DNA of 15,403 nt from positions 1-15,403 of the forward strand of contig CAZSSA010000061.1 in NCBI GenBank assembly GCA_964609375.1. The letters are read 5' to 3'. Made by a program: the position numbers and the translations under genes. Shown here piece by piece: positions 8,111 through 14,919 of this stretch; positions within the stretch are counted from its first letter, which is position 1, and each line of letters opens with the position of its first letter. A model generated the notes under the pieces. The model was given only the letters and a program-made list of their open reading frames with translations. It did not search any database and was not told where the DNA came from. Source of the stretch: CAZDUS01 sp964609375 (GTDB lineage: Bacteria > Verrucomicrobiota > Kiritimatiellia > CAIKKV01 > CAITUY01).

Positions 8111-8136
8111 CGGTGCATAAACGAAAGGGAACCATC

Positions 8137-8358
8137 ATGGAAGAAAAAATCAGGGCAAAGCTGGAAGAACTGCGCAGCTTTCTTCAAGCTGACGGCGGCG
8201 ATATGGATGTCGTGAGCATTACCGGCTCAGACGTCAAACTGAAACTCAAGGGAGCCTGTGGCGGTTGTCCACACGCGACCATGACCATCAAGCAGGGAAT
8301 CGAACGCATCCTTCGAGAGCAGGTTGATGCCGGCATAACGGTTGAACAGGTCAAATAA
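8137..8358 (+). CDS. NifU C-terminal domain Fe-S scaffold or carrier protein
   Basis: The 73-residue protein is a stand-alone NifU C-terminal domain, a family that holds or transfers Fe-S clusters in the cytosol (Nfu type). The core ADGGDMDVVSI followed by GACGGCPHATMTIKQGIE is diagnostic, with the cluster-binding Cys41 and Cys44 in CxxC. The start at 8137 has AAAGGGA about 7 nt upstream and gives the normal family N-terminus; the frame is open about 100 nt further upstream, but that stretch overlaps the candidate promoter and hairpin and has no family similarity. IspG just upstream needs a [4Fe-4S] cluster, so the neighbourhood makes sense, although a specific partnership is not shown. The permease gene starts 12 nt downstream. 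Confidence 0.92.
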   Translation: MEEKIRAKLEELRSFLQADGGDMDVVSITGSDVKLKLKGACGGCPHATMTIKQGIERILREQVDAGITVEQVK

Positions 8359-8370
8359 TCCGGCCTTTGT

Positions 8371-9333
8371 ATGCCGCGACTGCACGGACAGTTTTCTGCT
8401 ATCGCCGGGCTGGCCATCAAGGAATTGTTGCGCCAGCCCATTTGTCTTTTACTCACCTTATCGGCGTCTGTTCTGACCATTCTCCTGCCCCAGGCGGTCG
8501 CCCATCAAATGGGACAACAAGCGGGCCTGGCAAGGGACTCCGCGCTGGCCTTTCAACTGGTTTTTGGCATCATGCTAGCCGGCTATGCCGCCGGTTCCAC
8601 GCTTCATTCCGAATGTGTCTCCGGACGGGTCCTCACCATCTTCAGCCGTCCAGTTGAACGCGCCACTTTTTTACTCGCCAAACTCGCCGCCATTGCCATC
8701 CTGATTGCCCTCTTCGTCTGGACATCCACCACCAGCGCCCTGATGGCTGAATCCCTCGTTCCCCGCTACTTCGAGACGAACACCATCGGAATCACAATAG
8801 CCATTCTAGCCGTAATCGCCTCTCTGGGAACAGGCGCTTTCCTGAATTTATGCAGAAATCACTCCTTCGCTGCATCGGCATATCTGAGCCTGCCTGTTCT
8901 CCTGTCGCTCGCCACGCTACTGGTCGGATCCCTTGACCCGGAGGGCTCCCCTGTTGTTTTCGCCTCACGACTCAACATGAAAATGATTCCCGCAGGCGCA
9001 ATGGCAGGAATGGCTCTATTGATGTTCGCCACCCTCGCCCTGACACTGGCCACACGAATGAAACCGGCCCCAACGGTGGCCTTGCTGGCCATTATCTTCG
9101 CCGCTGGCCTGATTTCGGATTATCTCGTCACCTTGTGTGCCAATGTCCCGGTTGTACAGTTACCACTGCGCGCCATGCTTCCGGATATTCAGGCCTTTTG
9201 GGTGGCGGATGAATTAACCGCTGCCGCGACAATTCCCGCCAGCACCCTTTGGCACGGTCTGGCCTATGCCGTCAGCTACTCCACCGGGGTCACGGGACTC
9301 GGAATCCTTCTCTTCCGAAACCGGGACTTCTAG
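8371..9333 (+). CDS. Multi-pass membrane protein, ABC-2-like transporter permease
   Basis: The 320-residue protein has about seven or eight hydrophobic segments (roughly 24-43, 59-76, 101-120, 138-160, 171-187, 207-228, 234-255 and 296-315). The stretch SGRVLTIFSRPVERATFL (84-101) between helices two and three, and the ending LLFRNRDF, are typical of ABC-2 type permeases, where this loop contacts the ATPase. Such permeases export lipids, polysaccharides or drugs, or serve gliding and envelope functions; the substrate cannot be read here. No ABC ATPase gene lies next to it in the window. The start has no strong ribosome binding site and is only 12 nt after the NifU-like stop, suggesting cotranscription. 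It converges with the hisI-like gene. Confidence 0.7.
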   Translation: MPRLHGQFSAIAGLAIKELLRQPICLLLTLSASVLTILLPQAVAHQMGQQAGLARDSALAFQLVFGIMLAGYAAGSTLHSECVSGRVLTIFSRPVERATFLLAKLAAIAILIALFVWTSTTSALMAESLVPRYFETNTIGITIAILAVIASLGTGAFLNLCRNHSFAASAYLSLPVLLSLATLLVGSLDPEGSPVVFASRLNMKMIPAGAMAGMALLMFATLALTLATRMKPAPTVALLAIIFAAGLISDYLVTLCANVPVVQLPLRAMLPDIQAFWVADELTAAATIPASTLWHGLAYAVSYSTGVTGLGILLFRNRDF

Positions 9334-9415
9334 TGCGTCAAAAAAACACCTACCGACGATTCAGGAAACGTATTCGTTACCCCAGTCGTATGGCGCTCCA
9401 TTGATCATTCGAATG

Positions 9416-9486
9416 CCCCGAACCTGAACTCTGAACCCAACCCTGCCCACCCCAGCGCATCAAGCGAAGACAGAGCTCTGAACCCC
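9416..9486. repeat. Degenerate GGTTCAG-type heptamer repeats, convergent gap
   Basis: Between the converging permease and hisI-like genes, 9416-9445 reads on the minus strand as GGTTCAG, AGTTCAG and GTTCGGG units in near-7-nt steps. A further unit lies at 9477-9486. The same unit reappears at 13181-13202. I see no clear rho-independent terminator in this 157-nt gap. Two 10-bp palindromes (9406-9415 and 9471-9480) are too short to interpret. Confidence 0.4.
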
Positions 9487-9490
9487 TTCA

Positions 9491-9901
9491 TCATGGATCC
9501 AGATTCTCGAGTTCCATCGTTACTGGATGGATCCGCCGGTAGTAACAATTACGCGGCTCTCCCCTGCGGTTCTTTGTGTGACAAATCGCCCCGCGCCGTG
9601 GACGCACTTTATACACGAGGGAGTTCTGTTCGCAGTTAACCAGCGCTTCGATCAATTCGAAAGTCTCTCCGCTGGTCTTGCCCTTCTCCCACAACTCATT
9701 GCGCGATGTACTCCATAGCACCAGAGTTCGTGATTCAAACGTCTTCTTCATCGCCAATTCGTTCGTGTAAGCCACCAAAATCACCTCCCCGCTGTCCGCA
9801 TGCTGCACAGCGACCGGAATCACTTCGGGCGCCACCTTGGCGATCTTCGCAATCTTCGTGAAATCAAGCGTCAACAGACGGCCTTCTTCGAGTTCCTTCA
9901 T
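9491..9901 (-). CDS. HisI-like phosphoribosyl-AMP cyclohydrolase family protein with altered metal-site motif
   Basis: The family enzyme opens the purine ring of phosphoribosyl-AMP, the third step of histidine synthesis. Here AYTNELAMKKT (44-54), LWSTSRNELWEKGKTSG (62-78) and ICHTK (106-110) match the family clearly. The start at 9901 has AGAGGA about 8 nt upstream and yields 136 residues, a normal size. The three cysteines expected to bind zinc can be assigned to Cys90, Cys107 and Cys119. However, the family motif DCDxD, whose aspartates bind magnesium, is NCEQN (89-93), and the spacing between the last two cysteines is longer than usual. It may be a divergent HisI or a paralogue with another substrate. 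It overlaps the upstream pilT-like stop by ATGA and no other his gene is near, so I give no gene symbol. Confidence 0.8.
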   Translation of the reverse strand: MKELEEGRLLTLDFTKIAKIAKVAPEVIPVAVQHADSGEVILVAYTNELAMKKTFESRTLVLWSTSRNELWEKGKTSGETFELIEALVNCEQNSLVYKVRPRRGAICHTKNRRGEPRNCYYRRIHPVTMELENLDP

Positions 9902-10752
9902 GACAATTGTCCTCTTTTCCCGTAATCCATATCCAAGTGAATTTTTCCAGATTCTGGCGATGGCTCCACATTCCACCATCCGCAAGATAACTCAGGATCA
10001 TCAAGACCTTTTCCATTCGGAAATAGACGGTCGGCATCCATTCCCGAAACCGCAGCCACCACAAATAGACGCGATTTAGCCGACTTCAATAGAAGATTGA
10101 GATCGGTTCGATCCGAAATGCCACACACATAAATGATATCCGGTTCAATCATCATCGCGGATCGAAGGGTATTCCCCATCGTCTCGTTTCCGGGACCGTA
10201 TTCGCATTGCACCACAATAGACTTGCCATGTTTTAATAAAAATGTGGTGTCATGCTCGATGAGAACCACGACCCGCTGCTCCTTCGTCACCATTCCCTCA
10301 ACCAATCCATAGACCAGCGTATTGATGCTTGGCAAGGGGTCCCCACTGATAATCAATAGGCCCCGTCGAAAGTTCGCAAAACTCGCCATGACTCGCGACG
10401 CAACGGCACTGTCATCAATTAACGACGCCGGCTCCGGCACCACCATTGGTATTTTTAAAATCCTAACCACAAAACTGCCACGCTGTGTGATATAGCTCAC
10501 CCGGAAACGTCCACGCTTGGGGATACCGAAGGAGAACACACCCTCATTCTCAATGCCAACCTTGCCCCCGGGCGCATGCGAATGAAGAAAAGAAAGGGTT
10601 TCCCGGATGTCGTCCTGCGTCATCACCGTTTCGCCAATCGTCCGCATCTCATCGCATGTCCGTTGTACTGGCCTTACCCCGGTAGCAAGAAACACCTCGC
10701 AACACGAGTCACATTGCGCAAGGAAAGCTAAAATGCCAGGTGCGTAATTCAT
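9898..10752 (-). CDS. Degenerate PilT-like protein (pseudo-ATPase of the type IV pilus retraction family)
   Basis: PilT-family ATPases are hexamers that power pilus retraction. This 284-residue protein aligns by eye over most of PilT: an N-terminal PAS-like domain (about 1-100, with FSFGIPKRGRFRVSYITQRG matching the family), then an ATPase-like domain. RGLLIISGDPLPSINT (130-145) sits where RGLVLVTGPTGSGKST is expected, so the Walker A lysine is Ile143. LRSAMMIEPDIIYVCGISD (196-214) matches the Walker B region, but the catalytic glutamate position is Gly211. The Asp and His boxes are also not recognisable, and the C-terminus is shorter than PilT (about 350-370). The reading frame is intact, which argues against recent decay. 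It is coupled by ATGA overlap to the hisI-like gene. The start at 10752 has AAGG 8 nt upstream. Confidence 0.65.
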   Translation of the reverse strand: MNYAPGILAFLAQCDSCCEVFLATGVRPVQRTCDEMRTIGETVMTQDDIRETLSFLHSHAPGGKVGIENEGVFSFGIPKRGRFRVSYITQRGSFVVRILKIPMVVPEPASLIDDSAVASRVMASFANFRRGLLIISGDPLPSINTLVYGLVEGMVTKEQRVVVLIEHDTTFLLKHGKSIVVQCEYGPGNETMGNTLRSAMMIEPDIIYVCGISDRTDLNLLLKSAKSRLFVVAAVSGMDADRLFPNGKGLDDPELSCGWWNVEPSPESGKIHLDMDYGKRGQLS

Positions 10753-10791
10753 TTGTAAACCTTAGTACCAAAAAGCGAGGTCCTTGCGCCA

Positions 10792-11442
10792 TTGAAAAAG
10801 ACCGTGCACCCTGCGCTTGACCATCTGCACGCAACCCTTATCATGTCCCCCGTGAATCAGATTCAAAAATATTTAAGCGTCTCCATGCTCCTGATTCTAC
10901 TCGGCTTCCTGATTTACCCGCAGTGGATGATCACCTGGACTCAACGATTGGATTACCGTTACTATTATGATGCTGATCTCCCTCAATCGGCCCAAGGCAC
11001 CCCTCCAGATGATGTCTGGCAATCCGGCTTTGAGTTGGAAAAACATCACGAATCCCGCCGTCACTGGATATTCCCGCCCCCCCATCCCCACATGGAACCA
11101 CTTCCCGCCCCCAAGGCGGAATTCACCGGAACAGGCTCGGTCAACCTTGGAAAACGGCACACAACCTATACCAATGCCTCCGTGCTGAATCTGTCTGCCA
11201 CCGTCAATAAGCGGAATTCCCTCTGGGAAATCACCATCATGCTCATCCCGTTGGGAATGTTCCTGATCATGTTTCGGGACAAACCGCGCAGGATCACCCC
11301 CCCGACAGTTCCCATCCCTGCACCGCGAGTCCCTTCGTTGTCGAATATTCCACCCGCTTCCTCCACCCCAACAGCCGAACCTTCCCAGTCTCAATCTCAA
11401 CCCGCAACTTCACCCCGGGTTCACGATGCCTCAAAATGTTAG
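10792..11442 (+). CDS. Two-helix membrane protein of unknown function with Pro/Ser-rich tail
   Basis: I do not recognise this protein. It has a hydrophobic segment near residues 29-48 (SVSMLLILLGFLIYPQWMI), a polar central part of about 95 residues, and a second one near 144-161 (LWEITIMLIPLGMFLIMF) followed by basic FRDKPRR. By the positive-inside rule both ends would be cytoplasmic and the middle extracytoplasmic. After residue 165 the tail is Pro/Ser/Thr/Gln-rich. A TTG at 10792 is the longest start, with GCGAGG 11 nt upstream; ATG at 10843 is an alternative with no visible ribosome site. It is divergent from the pilT-like gene with only 39 nt between them, and its last 149 nt overlap the opposite-strand transglutaminase-like gene. 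Confidence 0.6.
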   Translation: MKKTVHPALDHLHATLIMSPVNQIQKYLSVSMLLILLGFLIYPQWMITWTQRLDYRYYYDADLPQSAQGTPPDDVWQSGFELEKHHESRRHWIFPPPHPHMEPLPAPKAEFTGTGSVNLGKRHTTYTNASVLNLSATVNKRNSLWEITIMLIPLGMFLIMFRDKPRRITPPTVPIPAPRVPSLSNIPPASSTPTAEPSQSQSQPATSPRVHDASKC

Positions 11443-13015
11443 CCAGTAACAAAACCTTTTCCACACCATCCCCGCGCCCGTAGTTCCATACCTCATCCGG
11501 CTGCGCCAGCCTTCCCGCTTCATCGTAAATGGATTCTTCCGGCATCGTACGAATAAGCGCATCGACCTCTTCCGTGCTTAGCGCCTTGCTCCCCTCCAAC
11601 GAAACCGGGCATCGCTCCAACGCCGCCTTGATAAAAGGCCCTGATTCAACCCGGCTTAAATCGCGATAAGCATAAAAAGCCATCTCCGCCATCATGTTCC
11701 GCCCCCGTATTTCCTCCAGCCGCCGGATTATCCCCTCACGCCCCATCTCCCGCGTCAACCCTAACGGTTCACCCTTCCCATGAAATTGCTTCTGTGCCGC
11801 CTCCGGTAACTTGGGCTCCACATGGCAAAACCGGATCAAATTCTCCATCGCCCATTCGGTATTGATGCATTCGCACGCAAATTGCTCCTTCAACCTCACA
11901 ACATCCGCCTCGCGCTTTAAATCAGGCTTCTCCGCCCGGATGTAGGCCTCAAGATCGTTCAACACGATCCTTCCCGGCATCCGCTGCGGCATGAACTGAT
12001 CCATGTCAATCTCCGCCAGCAGATTTTCGCGCGTCTTGTCGGTTACCAGATAGGAACTGCCTTCCTCATATTGAAACGCCACATCAGCCGATACATATCG
12101 TTCAGCACCGTGAATTCCATGCCGAATCTGAAAACACTTCTGCAAATCACGTTTGTGCCGCAGGAAATTACCTAGCACCTCATCCGTCAGGGGCATGTTC
12201 AGAAATCCACGCAGTTTCGCGCTGAATCGCTCATACACCGCAGGGGAAAGGGTGGCATCGGCATAAACCGCATGCACATATCCCGTCTCGTGCGCCACCA
12301 GCGTCACCCGCTCATTTTCCAACGCGCGCCGCGCCTGCGCCGATAACGCCGTCCCGTTGCACCACATCTTCTTGGTCACCAACCGACGGTTATTGGTCAG
12401 AATACCGTCATCAACATCCACGAAATTCTGCGAATGCAACGGTGTGGCCAGCAGGTATATTTTGTCGAGCGGAATGCCCGCCACAATAAACAAGCCTGCC
12501 GCATAGAGGGTCGCCAGCGATACACATTCCCCGGCTCCGGTCGAGTATCCTTTGCGATAACGGAAGGCATCCATTGCCTCAACCGTCTCCGTCTTCCAGT
12601 ACGGAATGGTATCCGAGGTGTATTTATCAAGTCCAAAATGAGTCCTGATATCGATATCGAAATAATATCGATCCCCCTCATACCCGAATAAGGCGTTGGA
12701 TTCCTTGATCACCGCCGCATCCAGAAAGCTGCCAAAACGCGCCATCTCCCGGTCTTTGGTCGTCAATCCCCACGTATCCAGATCCAGATTAAAGGCATAG
12801 TGGTCCATAATGTATTGCTTCAGCCGCGTAATGCGCCGGTAAGGCTTCATTGCTGCCAACCCATCAAACCAGGGATCATCCAGCCATTTCCAGAGTCGGG
12901 GCGACATGATGTTCGCCAGCAACAAGGCATAGATCAGTTCCGGGAAAACAAATATCTCCATATCCGACAGTGTAATGGCCGAAGAACGCATTTCCATATC
13001 ACGGGGAGTAGTCAC
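11294..13015 (-). CDS. Large transglutaminase-like (papain-fold) protein of unknown role
   Basis: The 573-residue protein has a transglutaminase-like core. GAGECVSLATLYAAG (160-174) provides the likely nucleophile Cys164, TPLHSQNFVDVDD (191-203) the likely His194 and an aspartate among 200, 202 and 203. Such folds act as proteases, amidases or cross-linkers, or are inactive scaffolds; nothing here decides which. About 160 residues before and 370 after the core match no family I can name. There is no signal peptide and a hydrophobic stretch near residues 21-37 is too short and interrupted to be a sure membrane helix, so it is probably cytosolic. The start is GTG at 13015, supported by AGAGGT 6 nt upstream. 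The gene ends antisense within the neighbouring membrane-protein gene. Confidence 0.7.
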   Translation of the reverse strand: MTTPRDMEMRSSAITLSDMEIFVFPELIYALLLANIMSPRLWKWLDDPWFDGLAAMKPYRRITRLKQYIMDHYAFNLDLDTWGLTTKDREMARFGSFLDAAVIKESNALFGYEGDRYYFDIDIRTHFGLDKYTSDTIPYWKTETVEAMDAFRYRKGYSTGAGECVSLATLYAAGLFIVAGIPLDKIYLLATPLHSQNFVDVDDGILTNNRRLVTKKMWCNGTALSAQARRALENERVTLVAHETGYVHAVYADATLSPAVYERFSAKLRGFLNMPLTDEVLGNFLRHKRDLQKCFQIRHGIHGAERYVSADVAFQYEEGSSYLVTDKTRENLLAEIDMDQFMPQRMPGRIVLNDLEAYIRAEKPDLKREADVVRLKEQFACECINTEWAMENLIRFCHVEPKLPEAAQKQFHGKGEPLGLTREMGREGIIRRLEEIRGRNMMAEMAFYAYRDLSRVESGPFIKAALERCPVSLEGSKALSTEEVDALIRTMPEESIYDEAGRLAQPDEVWNYGRGDGVEKVLLLANILRHREPGVKLRVEIETGKVRLLGWRKRVEYSTTKGLAVQGWELSGG

Positions 13016-13085
13016 TTCAAACCTCTTTCGTCAAAAGAACCGATCATTCACATCTGCTCATCCCTAGGAATCCCATCGGAGGTAA

Positions 13086-13115
13086 AATACATCAAAAACA
13101 TCATTCCATCCGCAA
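13086..13115 (-). promoter_or_regulatory. Weak candidate promoter for the transglutaminase-like gene
   Basis: On the minus strand TTGCGG (13115-13110) and TGTATT (13091-13086) are separated by 18 bp, and a TG dinucleotide one base before the -10 gives an extended -10 element. Transcription would begin about 60 nt before the GTG start. The matches are modest. Confidence 0.25.
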
Positions 13116-13180
13116 CAATTACATCAGCCCCCCGTTCCCATCCCCATGACTATTTCCAACAAGTTCGTGAAAATAATGCC

Positions 13181-13202
13181 TGAACCCCGGACCCTGAACC
13201 CT
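13181..13202. repeat. Three GGGTTCA-type heptamers after the radical SAM gene
   Basis: The minus strand reads GGGTTCA, GGGTCCG and GGGTTCA as three head-to-tail 7-nt units starting 10 nt after the radical SAM stop codon. Related units occur at 9416-9486. The rest of the 196-nt gap (13016-13211) shows no gene and no clear terminator. Confidence 0.45.
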
Positions 13203-13211
13203 CCTCCCATT

Positions 13212-14870
13212 TCAACCACCCCCCTTAAACACGGCCAGTACCGCCCGCTCCCCCTTGTCTCCCTTCCCAAAACAAAAATAGTGCGGCCTATCCAACTGAA
13301 CACGCCATATCTTTGAAAAATCCGCCTCTTCATCACCCTCCACCAGCACAGCGTCTTCCGGAATCATCGCCTTCCATGGCTCCGCCGGACAAGGCCCATG
13401 GCGCGTGCTACATCCATGCCGAAACCACAGATACCGGACACGATGGGTCATGAAAGCGGACCGTCCCTCCCAAAACGAATCCAACAGCCGGAGTCGCGCT
13501 TCAAGGCTTGGACAAATCCCGAAACCTGTTGTCATCCCGCAATGATGAACAAAGGCCATGAGGAACCCCTCGCATTCCCCCGCTCCAACGACGAACACCT
13601 CTCTCAACAGGGGTTTGTTGTGGAACCAATCAAGAATCTTTGCCAGACCATCCGCTTGGCGCAGATCATCAGCCGACATGTCTGGAGTCTCAAGCACTTG
13701 ATAAGGAGGCCATGTCTTGGCCACTAATCCCCATGCCTCCGGTTTCTCAGCCAACGGTGTCCCCGGCAACAGCTTAAGCCGTTCCAATTGGATTTCCTTC
13801 ACCCCGGTTTGAACAAGCGATCGCACATCTTCCAGCAGCCCATTTAGCGTCTGACCCGGCAACCCCGACATCAAGTCGGCATGCAGCTCAACCCCGTTGA
13901 GCGCCGCAAGCCGCTGCACACCTTCCAATGTCTGCTGTGGCGTGGCCCGACGCTGGAGAATGGAATGCACCTTGTCCTCAAGACTTTGCACTCCTACCTC
14001 CAGATGTAGCGTGCCTGGAGCAGCATGCCCGATTTCCTCGGATACTTCGTCCGACATCACCCCGGGATCAATTTCCAGATGAAACCGCATTCCCGGGAAT
14101 TCGTCCCGGAAAAGGCGCAACAACATCAAACTCCGCCTCGTCACCAGGTTAAACGTCCGATCCACCAATCGCACCGTCCGCACACCGGCACCGCGAATCG
14201 CTTCCAGTTCGGCTCGGACACGCTCCAGACTCTTGTATCGGACCGTCGTCTTCCGGCTGGTGCAGAAAAGGCATCCATTGGGGCATCCTCGGGATGTCTC
14301 CAACTGAACAAACGGGCGCTTAAACCCGGCCAGCATCGCAGGGTAATAATTCGGCATCTCATCAAGCTCCACCACTTCCGCTATTCCGTTATCCCGGTAT
14401 ACTCCATCCTCCATCCCGCATACCCCGGGGATGCAAAACACCGATTCACCTCGCCCCCATCGCCTGACCAGCTCAGCAAACGCCCGTTCCCCCTCCCCGC
14501 GAACCGCCATATCCACCACGCCCCCCACCAGATTCCGATTGTCACCAAGACATTCCGGGCCCCCCGCCACCAAAAGACAATCAGGCCTAACCTCACGAAA
14601 TCGCCCAAGTAAACCCTGAATAATTCGCCGATTGAACAAATACAGCGTTGTCGCCACAATATCAGGGCTGCTCGCCACCACACGCTCCAACACGGCCTGC
14701 GGTTCATCGTTCACCGTCGCCTCCACTTGCTGCCAATCCACCCTGTTGGCGTCCATCATGGACCGTAAGCACCAGGCCGCGAGACTGCTGTGGGAATAGG
14801 AGGCATTGACAGCCAGAAAGGTGACCCGCACCTTTCGCTCATGAACCCGTTCCTGTTGACAACTTTCCAT
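13212..14870 (-). CDS. Radical SAM protein with B12-binding-like N-terminal domain (possible DUF4080 family)
   Basis: The 552-residue protein has a Rossmann-like N-terminal region of about 170 residues of the cobalamin-binding type (FLAVNASYSHSSLAAW, then LLVAGGPE and MAVRGEGERAFAELV). A radical SAM core follows with the [4Fe-4S] motif CPNGCLFC, giving Cys196, Cys200 and Cys203. VGVQSLEDKVHSILQR and LMSGLPGQT are typical later barrel elements. The N-terminal region lacks DxHxxG, so cobalamin may bind without a histidine ligand, or not at all. The C-terminal 190 residues contain WFRHGCSTRHGPC, a possible extra metal site. The substrate is unknown. The start at 14870 has a purine-rich AAGGAAGG immediately upstream; an in-frame upstream ATG-like start would overlap ridA and adds no conserved sequence. 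It diverges from ridA with 49 nt between them. Confidence 0.85.
   Translation of the reverse strand: MESCQQERVHERKVRVTFLAVNASYSHSSLAAWCLRSMMDANRVDWQQVEATVNDEPQAVLERVVASSPDIVATTLYLFNRRIIQGLLGRFREVRPDCLLVAGGPECLGDNRNLVGGVVDMAVRGEGERAFAELVRRWGRGESVFCIPGVCGMEDGVYRDNGIAEVVELDEMPNYYPAMLAGFKRPFVQLETSRGCPNGCLFCTSRKTTVRYKSLERVRAELEAIRGAGVRTVRLVDRTFNLVTRRSLMLLRLFRDEFPGMRFHLEIDPGVMSDEVSEEIGHAAPGTLHLEVGVQSLEDKVHSILQRRATPQQTLEGVQRLAALNGVELHADLMSGLPGQTLNGLLEDVRSLVQTGVKEIQLERLKLLPGTPLAEKPEAWGLVAKTWPPYQVLETPDMSADDLRQADGLAKILDWFHNKPLLREVFVVGAGECEGFLMAFVHHCGMTTGFGICPSLEARLRLLDSFWEGRSAFMTHRVRYLWFRHGCSTRHGPCPAEPWKAMIPEDAVLVEGDEEADFSKIWRVQLDRPHYFCFGKGDKGERAVLAVFKGGG
14856..14861 (+). promoter_or_regulatory. Possible ridA -35 element TTGACA
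   Basis: A perfect TTGACA lies 58 nt before the ridA start, inside the first codons of the divergent radical SAM gene. The best -10 downstream, TATACC at 14883-14888, is 21 bp away, which is long. I therefore treat this as tentative. Confidence 0.25.
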
Positions 14871-14919
14871 ACCTTCCTTCACTATACCCGCTATCACCAA
14901 TAACATGGAGGCAAGTATC

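Noticed and set aside
8035..8136. Upstream extension of the NifU-like protein
   Set aside because: The start at 8137 has a good ribosome site and the normal N-terminus, while the extension covers a candidate promoter and hairpin.
9406..9480. Two 10-bp palindromes, CATTCGAATG and CAGAGCTCTG
   Set aside because: They are short, unrelated to each other and lack T runs, so chance is sufficient.
9898..10752. Pseudogene call for the pilT-like gene
   Set aside because: There is no stop codon or frameshift and the gene is coupled to an intact partner, so degeneration of the active site looks like divergence and not decay.
14025..14612. 195-codon open frame on the plus strand
   Set aside because: It is antisense to the radical SAM gene, and its translation is Pro/His/Arg-rich without motifs.
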